In this document: positions 34,856 to 43,714 of the stretch, piece by piece | How the letters are laid out: each line of letters starts with the position of its first letter | Numbering within the stretch: the stretch's first letter is position 1 | Origin: an uncultured Bacteroidota bacterium | GTDB lineage: Bacteria; Bacteroidota; Bacteroidia; Bacteroidales; P3 | Direction of reading: 5' to 3' | DNA length: 64,000 nucleotides | Assembly: GCA_902784865.1 (NCBI GenBank) | Contig: CACZWL010000003.1 | Coordinates: 62,001 to 126,000 of the forward strand | Translations under genes and position numbers: made by a program | The notes under the pieces: model-generated | Seen by the model: the letters and a program-made list of their open reading frames with translations, nothing else | Databases searched by the model: none | Told to the model about the DNA's origin: nothing

Positions 34856-37540
34856 ATGAAACACATCATCCTCACCCTGACCCTCTGCCTGACGCTCCTC
34901 GGCGCCATACCCATGGCCTCGGCGCAGGAGATCATTGCCTTCAACCCGCCCACCGACATCTGCGCCGGCTCCTCGGCCACCGTCTCCTTCGGCTTCGGCC
35001 GCAACAACTCCATCGTCGTCAAATCCCAAGTCACCTCCCTCGGCCACAGCGAACGCATCTTCCTCCCCGACGGCGCCCCCTGCGGCAACCCGCCCTCCTG
35101 CGCCTACCGCTCCCCAGTCACCTTCGACGCCTTCGCCCCGGGCGCCACCGTCACCTCCGCCAACGACATCAACTTCGTACGCCTCAACATCGAACACTCC
35201 TTCGCCGCCGACATCTACATCGCCATCACCTGCCCCAACAACCAGCGCGCCACCATCATGAAATTTGGCGGCGACGCCAACAGCCAGTGCGGCAGCCAGA
35301 TACCCTCCAACGCCCACGGCTGGTCAACAGGCAACAACGCCTCCGGCGACTCCTTCTTCGGCGAACCTTTCGACATGAACAGCTACTCCTACCCCTGCGA
35401 CTCCACCGACTACTCCAACCAACCCGGCACCGGCTGGAACTACTGCTGGAGCAACAACACCTCCCCCTCCTACCACTACGCATCCGACGACGGCATCATC
35501 TACCGCCGACGCAACAACGGCTACTACTCCTACCAGAACACCTTCGACTCCAGCAACGTCGCCGCCCGCCAGAACTTCTACCACCCCGACCAAAACTTCA
35601 GCGCACTCATCGGATGCCCTCTCAACGGCACTTGGAACATCGAAGTCATCGACGGCTACTTCGTCGACAACGGCTACATCTTCGAATGGGAACTATCCCT
35701 CAACGCCGACCTCCTCCCTCCCCTCGACTGCCACCCCGAAGCCTACCGCCTCGTCGGCCCCTACACCTCGCAACTCAACGACTCCACCTTCGCCATCTCC
35801 CCCCCCGCCAACCTCGCCAACGACACCACCGTCACCTACACCTTCCAACTCATCTCCTCATGCGGCGACACCATCAGCCGCACCGCAAACGTCCGACTGC
35901 ACCCCAACCGCACCACCACCCAACACGCACAAGCCTGCAACAACTACACCCTCCGCGGCATCACCTACACCACCGACACCGTCGTTCACCAGCACACCAC
36001 CACCACCCACCACTGCGACTCACTCATCTCCACCTTCATCACCATACACCCCTCATTCCTCCTCGCCGCAACCGATACCATCGTCCAAAACCAACTACCA
36101 CACACCTTCCGCAACCACACCTTCTCGCTCGCCGACCTCAACACCGCCACCGACCCCTACACCCTCCACCGCACCTTCAGCCTCCGCTCCATCCACGGAT
36201 GCGACTCCATTACCGACTACACCCTCACCGTCTACCCCAACCGCCACCACCACACCGACACCACCCTCTGCGACAACCAACTGCCACTTCTCTGGAACAA
36301 CCGCCTCTACCACTCCGACACCACCGACACCATACGACTCCTCACCACACACCTCGCCGACAGCACCCTTACACTCAACCTCCGCACAGCACCCTCCTAC
36401 CACGACACCATACACACCACACTCATCCAAAACCACCTACCCGCACTCTTCAACAACCAAACCTACTACCGCGACACCACCATCACCATCCTCGCCGCCA
36501 CCACCCTCGGATGCGACTCCACCACACACTTCACCCTCACCGTCCACCACAACCACACCTACCACGACACCCTCACCCTCTGCTCCAACCACCTGCCCAC
36601 ACTTTGGCACAACACCACCCTCACCCACCCAGGCGACACCGCCCTCACCCTAACCGACCAATTCGGCGCCGACAGCACACTCCTCCTCACACTCATCGTC
36701 CACCCAGCCTACGACACCACACTCAACGACACCATCTGCGACAACCAGCTCCCCTACCTCCTCGGCACGCACCCCATCCTCCAACCCGGCACCACCACCC
36801 TCAAACTCCTCACCACACACCGCTGCGACTCCACCGTCACCCTCAACCTCACCACACTCCCCACACACCACACACACCTCTTCGACACCGTCTGCGCACG
36901 CACACCCTACCCCTTCGCCGACACCACACTCCTCCATCCAGGCAACTACACCCGCACACTCACCAACACCCACCGCTGCGACTCCCTCGTCACCCTACAC
37001 CTCACCACACTCGCACCCAACCTACGCGCCGCCATCAAAGCCACACCAGACCTCATACCACCCACCGCCACACACACCACACTCCTCGACATCAGCCAGG
37101 CACACACCGCACGACTATGGACCATCGACGGCATCGACCACCATCAGCAACAAATCATCTACCCCATCCCCGACAACGCCGACACCATACGCACACAACT
37201 TATCGCCTACAGCCCAGAAGGATGCACCGACACCGCCCGACTCCTCATACCCGTCGACCGCAACAACATCACACTCCCCAACACCTTCACCCCAGACCAA
37301 CCCACCAACCGCACCTGGCAACCCTTCCACAACCAACTAGCCGACCTCGAACTCTGGATCTACACCCGACAAGGATTACTCATCACCCACCAACACACAC
37401 TCCACGCCGCCTGGGACGGCAACAACCAGCACGGAAACCCCTGCCCGCAAGGCACCTACGTCTACACCCTCACCTACCGCACCCTCGCACACCCCGACCG
37501 CCAACACACACTCACCGGAACCATACTCCTCATCAGATAA
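34856..37540 (+). CDS. Second P-domain surface protein with Thr/His-rich repeats and T9SS type B domain
   Basis: The start at the ATG 34856-34858 opens a good signal peptide (to residue 24, PMASAQ), although the frame is open far upstream. The 894-residue protein has a P-domain (about 50-285) paralogous to that of its upstream neighbour, about seven 45-55-residue repeats (about 330-720; pattern DTxxCDNQLPxLxNN then a CDSxxTLxLT end) and a type B sorting domain (about 800-894; LPNTFTPDQPTNRTWQPF, ELWIYTRQGLL). The repeats are very rich in Thr, His, Asn and Asp and poor in Glu, Lys, Gly and Val, because the coding strand almost lacks G. It is probably a surface adhesin. Confidence 0.87.
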   Translation: MKHIILTLTLCLTLLGAIPMASAQEIIAFNPPTDICAGSSATVSFGFGRNNSIVVKSQVTSLGHSERIFLPDGAPCGNPPSCAYRSPVTFDAFAPGATVTSANDINFVRLNIEHSFAADIYIAITCPNNQRATIMKFGGDANSQCGSQIPSNAHGWSTGNNASGDSFFGEPFDMNSYSYPCDSTDYSNQPGTGWNYCWSNNTSPSYHYASDDGIIYRRRNNGYYSYQNTFDSSNVAARQNFYHPDQNFSALIGCPLNGTWNIEVIDGYFVDNGYIFEWELSLNADLLPPLDCHPEAYRLVGPYTSQLNDSTFAISPPANLANDTTVTYTFQLISSCGDTISRTANVRLHPNRTTTQHAQACNNYTLRGITYTTDTVVHQHTTTTHHCDSLISTFITIHPSFLLAATDTIVQNQLPHTFRNHTFSLADLNTATDPYTLHRTFSLRSIHGCDSITDYTLTVYPNRHHHTDTTLCDNQLPLLWNNRLYHSDTTDTIRLLTTHLADSTLTLNLRTAPSYHDTIHTTLIQNHLPALFNNQTYYRDTTITILAATTLGCDSTTHFTLTVHHNHTYHDTLTLCSNHLPTLWHNTTLTHPGDTALTLTDQFGADSTLLLTLIVHPAYDTTLNDTICDNQLPYLLGTHPILQPGTTTLKLLTTHRCDSTVTLNLTTLPTHHTHLFDTVCARTPYPFADTTLLHPGNYTRTLTNTHRCDSLVTLHLTTLAPNLRAAIKATPDLIPPTATHTTLLDISQAHTARLWTIDGIDHHQQQIIYPIPDNADTIRTQLIAYSPEGCTDTARLLIPVDRNNITLPNTFTPDQPTNRTWQPFHNQLADLELWIYTRQGLLITHQHTLHAAWDGNNQHGNPCPQGTYVYTLTYRTLAHPDRQHTLTGTILLIR

Positions 37541-37585
37541 CAGAAAACAAAGCGTCGAGAAAACAAAAAAACAGAACAACCCGCA

Positions 37586-38419
37586 ATGCAACACACCATC
37601 GAACAAGCCTGGGACAACCCCGACCTCCTCCAGCAACCCGCCACCCGCCAAGCCATCCTGGACACCATCAACCTCCTCGACCAAGGACAACTCCGCGCCG
37701 CACAACCGGCAGAAAAAACCGAACGCCGAGAACCGAGCGCGGAAAACGGAAAACAATGGACCGTCAACCAGTGGGTCAAAAAAGCCATCCTCCTCTACTT
37801 CAGGCTACAAAACATGCAGACCACCCAAGCCGGCCCCATGCAATACCACGACAAAATACCACTCAAAACCGACTACGCACAACTCGGCGTACGCATCGTC
37901 CCACCAGCCGTCGCACGCCACGGCGCCTACCTAGCACCAGGCACCATACTCATGCCCTCCTACGTCAACATCGGCGCCTACGTAGACACCGGCACCATGG
38001 TCGACACCTGGGCCACCGTAGGCTCCTGCGCGCAAATAGGAAAAAACGTACACCTCTCCGGAGGAGTAGGCATCGGCGGCGTACTCGAACCCCTGCAGGC
38101 TGCACCCGTCATCATCCAAGACAACGCCTTCATCGGATCCCGCGCCATCATCGTCGAAGGCGCACACATCGACCGCGAAGCCGTTATCGGCGCAGGCGTC
38201 GTCATCACCGGCTCAACAAAAATAATCGACGTCACACAACCTCAACCCCACACCTACCTCGGCTACGTGCCCCCACGCTCCGTCGTCATACCAGGCTCAT
38301 ACACAAAACACTTCCCCGCCGGCGACTACCACGTACCCTGCGCACTCATCATCGGACAACGCAAAGAATCCACCGACAAAAAAACCTCACTCAACGACGC
38401 CCTCCGACTCTTTGACTAA
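37586..38419 (+). CDS. dapD: 2,3,4,5-tetrahydropyridine-2,6-dicarboxylate N-succinyltransferase
   Basis: The 277-residue cytoplasmic enzyme of the succinylase branch of lysine/diaminopimelate synthesis has an N-terminal helical domain and a left-handed beta-helix of hexapeptide repeats (VNIGAYVDTGTMVDTWATVG, AFIGSRAIIVEGAHIDREAV, IGAGVVITGSTKI). Length is normal. It shares the G-poor codon choice of the preceding surface-protein genes (Lys AAA, Glu GAA, Leu CTC). It follows the second surface protein after 45 bases and may be cotranscribed; no terminator is seen between them. Confidence 0.96.
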   Translation: MQHTIEQAWDNPDLLQQPATRQAILDTINLLDQGQLRAAQPAEKTERREPSAENGKQWTVNQWVKKAILLYFRLQNMQTTQAGPMQYHDKIPLKTDYAQLGVRIVPPAVARHGAYLAPGTILMPSYVNIGAYVDTGTMVDTWATVGSCAQIGKNVHLSGGVGIGGVLEPLQAAPVIIQDNAFIGSRAIIVEGAHIDREAVIGAGVVITGSTKIIDVTQPQPHTYLGYVPPRSVVIPGSYTKHFPAGDYHVPCALIIGQRKESTDKKTSLNDALRLFD

Positions 38420-38452
38420 AAAAACACCCCAAAGCACCCTATCCCTCCACCT

Positions 38453-38532
38453 ATCCGGTAGGACTCTGGTAGGTATCTGGTAGGTGAATGGTTCGACTCC
38501 GGAGCGACTCGGAGCGATTTGAACAAGCTGAC
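38453..38532 (+). repeat. Interspersed ATCTGGTAGGT element, copy 7 (second tail)
   Basis: It reads ATCCGGTAGG, ACTCTGGTAGGT and ATCTGGTAGGT, then GAATGGTTCGACTCCGGAGC and a tail with two GAGCGA units ending GATTTGAACAAG. It is the only copy flanked by two plus-strand genes (dapD and a lipoprotein gene), yet its orientation equals that of all the others. Confidence 0.85.
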
Positions 38533-38566
38533 AGAATTTAACACAAATTAACGCAAAAGAAAAACA

Positions 38567-38947
38567 ATGAGACACTTTGCCGCAAAACTCTCTCTGGCGC
38601 TGCTGACACTCACCCTCGTCACCGCCTGCGTCAAGCACGACGAAATAGACTTCGAAGGCTCCCTCGTATACATCCAGCCCTGCTCCCTGAACCACGTCCG
38701 CCCCGTAGCCGGATACCTCGTCGAACTCGACAAACCACAAGACGTCGGCCGCGACATCAACTTCCAAGGCAAAGAATACAAAAACGCCGTCATGCTCTTC
38801 GACCCCGACCGCATACTTCAGGAAGGCGACCGCCTCCGCGGCACCTTCTACTTCGACGACGACGCCTCGCGCATGTACTGCGATTTCAACAACCTCAACG
38901 ACATCGACATACCTCAGGGCATCTTCCTCTCCGTCTCTGTTGATTAA
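38567..38947 (+). CDS. Lipoprotein of unknown function
   Basis: The 126-residue protein has a lipoprotein signal (LALLTLTLVTAC, Cys21) and a mature part of about 105 residues predicted to be a small beta-domain (DFEGSLVYIQPCSLNHVRP, LRGTFYFDDDASRMYCDF). No family is recognised. It stands between a repeat element and the dnaN promoter. Confidence 0.8.
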   Translation: MRHFAAKLSLALLTLTLVTACVKHDEIDFEGSLVYIQPCSLNHVRPVAGYLVELDKPQDVGRDINFQGKEYKNAVMLFDPDRILQEGDRLRGTFYFDDDASRMYCDFNNLNDIDIPQGIFLSVSVD

Positions 38948-38986
38948 ATGTTGACAAAAAAAATCCGCCAATCAACACAAAATTCG

Positions 38987-38994
38987 TATCTTTG
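38987..38994 (+). promoter_or_regulatory. Probable -7 box (TATCTTTG) for dnaN
   Basis: TATCTTTG lies 35 bases upstream of the dnaN ATG, in the 82-base gap after the lipoprotein gene. Confidence 0.6.
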
Positions 38995-39029
38995 CACCCT
39001 GAACCGAACAGAAAAAAACATATAACAAT

Positions 39030-40172
39030 ATGAAATTCATAGTCAACAGCCAACAACTGCACAAACAATTGCAGTCCCTTAGCGGAGTCCTCTCCTCCAG
39101 CAACACCATGCCCATCATCGGATGCTTCCACTTCCGCCTCGAAGAAAACACCCTCACCGTCAAAACCACCGACCTCTCCACCACCCTCATGGCACGCATC
39201 CCCGTCGAAACCGGCCGCATCGAACAGGCCCAGGAAGTCGCCGTACCCTCCAAAATGCTCCTCGACATCCTCAAAACTTTCGACGACGTACCCCTCACCT
39301 TCGACGTCGACCAAGCCAACTACACCGTCGACATCGCCTCCGGCCAAGGCCAGTACCGCCTCGCCGGCATGGACGCCGCCACCTACCCCACCATGCCACA
39401 GGCCGAAAATACCAGCAAAGTGTTCATCGCCAGCTCAGCCTTCGTCGAAGCCATCAACAAAACCGTCTTCGCCACCAGCTCCGACGAAATGCACCAGCAA
39501 ATGAGCGGCATATACTGCGAAATGACCCCAGACGGCATCACCTTCGTCGCCACCGACGCCCACAAACTCGTCCGCTACCGCCGCAAAGACGTCGCCTCCG
39601 ACGAAAGCACCAACTTCATCCTCCCCAAAAAACCCATCACCATCATCAAAAACATCCTCGCCGCACGTAAAGAAGACATCCAACTCACCGTAGAATACAA
39701 CAACACTAACCTCTTCATCACTTTCGACAACTTCTACATCGTCTGCCGCCTCGTCGACGGCCGCTACCCCAACTACGAAGCCGCCATCCCCAAAGACAAC
39801 CCCAACCGCCTCATCCTCGACCGCCAGTCCTTCCTCAACACCCTCCGCCGCGTAAGCATCTTCGCCAGCGAAGCCACACGCCAGGTCCGCCTCTCCATCA
39901 ACAACGACCGCATCGACATCAGCGCCGAAGACCTCGAACTCTCCAACAACGCCCACGAAAGCCTCCCCTGCCAATACGAAGGCGACCCCATGGACATCGG
40001 CTTCAACGCCAAATTCCTCACCGAAATGATCTCCTACCTCGACAGCGAACAAGTCCTCGTCGAACTCTCACACCCCTCGCGCGCAGGTATCATATTCCCC
40101 TACGGCGACGACTCCGAAGAGAAAAAAGACGACATCCTCATGCTCGTCATGCCCGTCATGCTCGCCAACTAA
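39030..40172 (+). CDS. dnaN: DNA polymerase III beta subunit (sliding clamp)
   Basis: The 380-residue protein has the three clamp domains. Recognisable segments are MKFIVNSQQLHKQLQSLSGV, VFIASSAFVEAINKTVFATS and the C-terminal VLVELSHPSRAGIIFPYGDD...LVMPVMLAN. It tethers Pol III to DNA as a dimer ring. dnaA and recF are not adjacent, which is usual in Bacteroidales. It heads a run of plus-strand genes through truB. Confidence 0.97.
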   Translation: MKFIVNSQQLHKQLQSLSGVLSSSNTMPIIGCFHFRLEENTLTVKTTDLSTTLMARIPVETGRIEQAQEVAVPSKMLLDILKTFDDVPLTFDVDQANYTVDIASGQGQYRLAGMDAATYPTMPQAENTSKVFIASSAFVEAINKTVFATSSDEMHQQMSGIYCEMTPDGITFVATDAHKLVRYRRKDVASDESTNFILPKKPITIIKNILAARKEDIQLTVEYNNTNLFITFDNFYIVCRLVDGRYPNYEAAIPKDNPNRLILDRQSFLNTLRRVSIFASEATRQVRLSINNDRIDISAEDLELSNNAHESLPCQYEGDPMDIGFNAKFLTEMISYLDSEQVLVELSHPSRAGIIFPYGDDSEEKKDDILMLVMPVMLAN

Positions 40173-40181
40173 AAACAGACA

Positions 40182-41036
40182 ATGCGCAACAAAGTACACC
40201 TCTGGGGATCCCACGGAGCCACCACCATCGGCATAGCCCTCGCACTCTTCATGCTCGCTATGCTCATGGTACTGGAATACCACTCCTACCGCCTCACCCA
40301 CGATGCCCAGGAACGCATCACCTACAAAGTCGACCTCTCACCCGACACCTCCGACAGCCTCGCACTGGCACTCAAACAACACATCGCCGACATGCCCTTC
40401 GTCAAACACGTCGACTACATCTCAAAAGAAAAAGCCGCCGAAATATTCACCGAAGACCTCGGCGAAGACTTCATAGGCTTCGCAGGCTACAACCCACTCT
40501 TCCCCTCCCTCATGGTCAACTTCAACGCCGACCTCCTCCCCGACAACAGCACCGCCACCCTCGACCGCTTCTGCGAAGACCTCAACAACCAACCCGGCGT
40601 CACTGGCGTAGCCTATCAGGAAAACATCGTCTCCGAACTCCGCGAAGTCTTCTACAACCTCTCCTGGTTCCTCATCGTCTTCATAATCCTCCTCCTCATC
40701 GTCACCATCGTCCTCATCAGCAGCCTCATACGCATCGCACTCAACAGCCGACGCGAAACCATCGCCACCATGCAACTCGTCGGAGCCAAAGCACGCTTCA
40801 TCGCACGCCCCTTCCGCCTCCGCAGCCTGGCCTACGGCACCCTCGGAGCACTGCTGGCCGACATCCTCACACTCATCGCACTTTGGGCCTTCGGCAACCA
40901 ATTCGACATCAACCTCCTCGCCCCTCAACACTGGCTCTGGTACGCACTCATCGCACTCGCCATCATCCTCGTCGGCATACTCATCGCCTACCTCGCCACA
41001 GCCCTCACCGTCCGCGCATACATAGCAAAACATTAA
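40182..41036 (+). CDS. ftsX: Cell-division ABC transporter permease FtsX
   Basis: The 284-residue protein has an N-terminal membrane helix (about 14-32), a periplasmic domain (about 50-155; YKVDLSPDT, VKHVDYISKEKAAEIFTEDL) and three further C-terminal helices (about 160-280) of the FtsX/MacB type. With FtsE (not adjacent here) it controls peptidoglycan hydrolases at the septum. It starts 9 bases after dnaN and begins the conserved ftsX-DUF3098-uppP-truB order. Confidence 0.94.
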   Translation: MRNKVHLWGSHGATTIGIALALFMLAMLMVLEYHSYRLTHDAQERITYKVDLSPDTSDSLALALKQHIADMPFVKHVDYISKEKAAEIFTEDLGEDFIGFAGYNPLFPSLMVNFNADLLPDNSTATLDRFCEDLNNQPGVTGVAYQENIVSELREVFYNLSWFLIVFIILLLIVTIVLISSLIRIALNSRRETIATMQLVGAKARFIARPFRLRSLAYGTLGALLADILTLIALWAFGNQFDINLLAPQHWLWYALIALAIILVGILIAYLATALTVRAYIAKH

Positions 41037-41048
41037 CAACCAACACAC

Positions 41049-41291
41049 ATGGAAAACAACAACAACCGGCAATTCCACTTCGCCTTCGAACCCATCAACT
41101 ACATCCTGATGGGCGCAGGCCTCGTCCTCCTCGCCCTCGGATACATCCTCCTCAGCGGCGGCGGCAGCGACGACCCCAACGTCTTCAACCCGGAAATGTT
41201 CAACACACAGCGTCTCTACACCGCCCCCATCCTCATCATCCTCGGTTTCGTCGTCGAAATCGTCGCCATCATGTACAGAAAGAAAAAATAA
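41049..41291 (+). CDS. DUF3098 small membrane protein
   Basis: The 80-residue protein has two hydrophobic helices (about 19-36 and 57-74) separated by an Asp/Asn-rich loop (GGGSDDPNVFNPEMFN), with a basic C-terminus (MYRKKK). It matches DUF3098, which sits between ftsX and uppP in many Bacteroidetes. Function is unknown; context suggests a link to envelope synthesis or division. Confidence 0.92.
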   Translation: MENNNNRQFHFAFEPINYILMGAGLVLLALGYILLSGGGSDDPNVFNPEMFNTQRLYTAPILIILGFVVEIVAIMYRKKK

Positions 41292-41309
41292 CCCCAACCA
41301 GACAACACC

Positions 41310-42161
41310 ATGCAGTGGTTCGAAGCCTTGGTCCTCGGCATTGTGCAGGGCCTCACAGAATACCTCCCCGTCAGTTCCAGCGGCCACCTCGCCATCGGCG
41401 CCCACCTCTTCGGCCTCTCCGGCGAGGAAAACCTCACCTTCACCGTCGCCGTACACGTTGCGACTGTCCTCAGCACCATCGTCGTCTTCTGGCGACAAAT
41501 CCTCGACATACTCGTCGACCTCTTTCAATGGTGCAAATCCCTCTTCTCTAAAGACAGCGGCACAACCATCGTCGACAAATTCAAAAAAACAAACGAAGGC
41601 ACCTCCTACACCTTCAACATCATCATCTCCATGATACCCGTCGCCATCGTCGGCCTCTTCTTCAAAGACAAAGTCGAAGAAATCTTCGGCTCTGGCCTCA
41701 TGGTCGTCGGATTCTGCCTCCTCGTCACCTCCTTCCTACTCTCCTACTCCTACTTCGCCACACCCCGCCAGAAAGAGAAAATCTCCCTCCGCGACGCCTT
41801 CATCATCGGCCTCGCACAAGCCCTTGCCGTACTGCCCGGCCTCTCACGCTCCGGCTCCACCATCGCCACCGGCCTCATCCTCGGCAACAAAAAAGAAAAA
41901 ATGGCCCAGTTCTCCTTCCTCATGGTCATACCACCCATCCTCGGCGAAGCACTGCTCGACGTCAAAAAAATGGCCGAAGTGGGAGTCTCCTCAGCCATGG
42001 CCGGACTCTCACCCTCCGCACTCCTCATCGGCTTCGCCGCCGCCTTCATCAGCGGTCTCATAGCCTGCAAATGGATGGTCAACATCGTCAAAAAAGGCAA
42101 GCTCATCTGGTTCGCCATCTACTGCGCCATCGTCGGCATAGCCGTCATCGCGATGCACTAA
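41310..42161 (+). CDS. uppP: Undecaprenyl-diphosphatase UppP (BacA)
   Basis: The 283-residue integral membrane enzyme regenerates undecaprenyl phosphate, the lipid carrier for peptidoglycan and glycan export. The family motifs [19 protein letters not shown] (residues 8-26 region) and [20 protein letters not shown] are present, including the active-site Glu, Ser, His and Arg. Overexpression of this family gives bacitracin resistance. It lies 18 bases after the DUF3098 gene. Confidence 0.97.
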   Translation: MQWFEALVLGIVQGLTEYLPVSSSGHLAIGAHLFGLSGEENLTFTVAVHVATVLSTIVVFWRQILDILVDLFQWCKSLFSKDSGTTIVDKFKKTNEGTSYTFNIIISMIPVAIVGLFFKDKVEEIFGSGLMVVGFCLLVTSFLLSYSYFATPRQKEKISLRDAFIIGLAQALAVLPGLSRSGSTIATGLILGNKKEKMAQFSFLMVIPPILGEALLDVKKMAEVGVSSAMAGLSPSALLIGFAAAFISGLIACKWMVNIVKKGKLIWFAIYCAIVGIAVIAMH

Positions 42162-42168
42162 AACAGCA

Positions 42169-42969
42169 ATGGTGACCCTTGAACAACTGCAGGCAGGCAT
42201 CGTACTGCCCATCGACAAACCCCACCGCTGGACCTCGTTCCAAGCCGTCAACAAAATCAAAGCCACCATACGGCACGCCTACGGACTCAAAAAGTTCAAG
42301 ATAGGCCACGCCGGCACCCTCGACCCCCTGGCCACAGGACTGCTACTGGTATGCGTCGGAAAAGCCACCAAACAAATCGACACCCTCCAGCAAGGCACCA
42401 AAACCTATACCGGCACCATAGTGCTAGGTGCCACTACCCCCTGCTACGACCTGGAACGACCCATCGACCACTACTACCCCTACGACCACATCACCCCCGA
42501 ACTCATCGCCCACACCCTGTCTCGCTTCACTGGCGACATCCTGCAGGTGCCACCCATGTTCAGCGCAGTGAAAATTGATGGCCAACGGGCCTACGAATAC
42601 GCACGGACCGACGACCCCACCGCCACCATACAACCCAAACCCGTCACCGTCTACACCTTCGAAGTGACCGCCTTCAGAAACGGCAGCAAATCAAACGGCG
42701 GCAGCCAGCAGACCACTCCCATTACCGAAACCCCAGAACGGCACCTGTACAACAATCCACTAGGACACGTCCCCACCCACCTGCCACAACTGGGCTTCCG
42801 CATCGTATGCGGAAAAGGCACCTACATACGCAGCCTGGCCCGCGACCTCGGACTGGCAGTGGGCAGCGGAGCCTTCCTCTCGGAACTGCGCAGGGAAAGC
42901 GTGGGGGAATATACTGTCGACAACGCTTTGTCGCTCGACCAGGTGGAGGGCTACCTCACAGGAGAATAA
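42169..42969 (+). CDS. truB: tRNA pseudouridine(55) synthase TruB
   Basis: The 266-residue enzyme isomerises U55 of the tRNA T-loop. The catalytic Asp is in GHAGTLDPLATGLLLVC, with further motifs KTYTGTIVLGATTPCYDLER, PPMFSAVKIDGQRAYEYAR and CGKGTYIRSLARDLG. It has an extra 35-residue segment (about 165-200, polar) before the last domain. Its codon use is less G-poor than the genes before it. It is the last gene of the plus-strand run and converges on yebC with only 30 bases between the stops. Confidence 0.96.
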   Translation: MVTLEQLQAGIVLPIDKPHRWTSFQAVNKIKATIRHAYGLKKFKIGHAGTLDPLATGLLLVCVGKATKQIDTLQQGTKTYTGTIVLGATTPCYDLERPIDHYYPYDHITPELIAHTLSRFTGDILQVPPMFSAVKIDGQRAYEYARTDDPTATIQPKPVTVYTFEVTAFRNGSKSNGGSQQTTPITETPERHLYNNPLGHVPTHLPQLGFRIVCGKGTYIRSLARDLGLAVGSGAFLSELRRESVGEYTVDNALSLDQVEGYLTGE

Positions 42970-42999
42970 ACTCCCTCCACCCGGCCACCGACAGAGGCC

Positions 43000-43710
43000 T
43001 TAAGCCATATTGTGGAAGACGTTGACAACGTCCTCGTCATTCTCAAGACGCTCGAGCAGCCCATTGACATCCTCCTGCTCCTCGGGCGACAACTCACGCA
43101 TGGTGAGGGGAATACGCTCAAACTTAAAGCTCTTGATTTCAAGCCCTTTCTCCTCGAGGAAGTGCGAGATAGGACCATAGTTCTTGAAGTCAGCATAGAT
43201 AAAGATCTCGTCGCCGTCGCGGAACACCTCGTCGATATCGCAATCGATGAGCTCCAGCTCAAGTTCATCCATATCAATGCTATCGTTCCATGCCACCACA
43301 AACGAGCACTTACGCTCGAAGAGGAAATCGTTCATTCCCATCGTGCCCAGCTCGCCCTTGCCGCGGACAAAGGCGGCGCGAAGGTTGGCAACGGTACGGG
43401 TAGGATTGTCGGTAGCAGTCTCAACCACAACGGCAATGCCGTGAGGCCCTTTGCCATCGTAGACAACCTCTTTGTAATCAGAAGTATCCTTGGAGGTAGC
43501 TCGCTTGATTGCGCGCTCCACATTCTCCTTAGGCATCGACTCGCTCTTGGCAGTCTGCATGAGCAGACGAAGACGGAGGTTGGCCGAAGGATCGGGGCCG
43601 CCAGCTTTGACAGCCATCTCGATTTCCTTACCGATACGTGTAAATGTGCGGGCCATATTGCCCCACCGCTTCAGCTTGCGCGCTTTGCGGTATTCAAATG
43701 CTCTTCCCAT
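43000..43710 (-). CDS. yebC: YebC/PmpR family protein (TACO1-like)
   Basis: The 236-residue protein has the YebC signature (FTRIGKEIEMAVKAGGPDPS; MPKENVERAIKRA; DNPTRTVANLRAAF). Members were named transcriptional regulators, but recent work links several to relief of ribosome stalling; which applies here is not decidable. It is the last gene of a six-gene operon, 4 bases after the SulP stop. Confidence 0.95.
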   Translation of the reverse strand: MGRAFEYRKARKLKRWGNMARTFTRIGKEIEMAVKAGGPDPSANLRLRLLMQTAKSESMPKENVERAIKRATSKDTSDYKEVVYDGKGPHGIAVVVETATDNPTRTVANLRAAFVRGKGELGTMGMNDFLFERKCSFVVAWNDSIDMDELELELIDCDIDEVFRDGDEIFIYADFKNYGPISHFLEEKGLEIKSFKFERIPLTMRELSPEEQEDVNGLLERLENDEDVVNVFHNMA

Positions 43711-43714
43711 AGTA

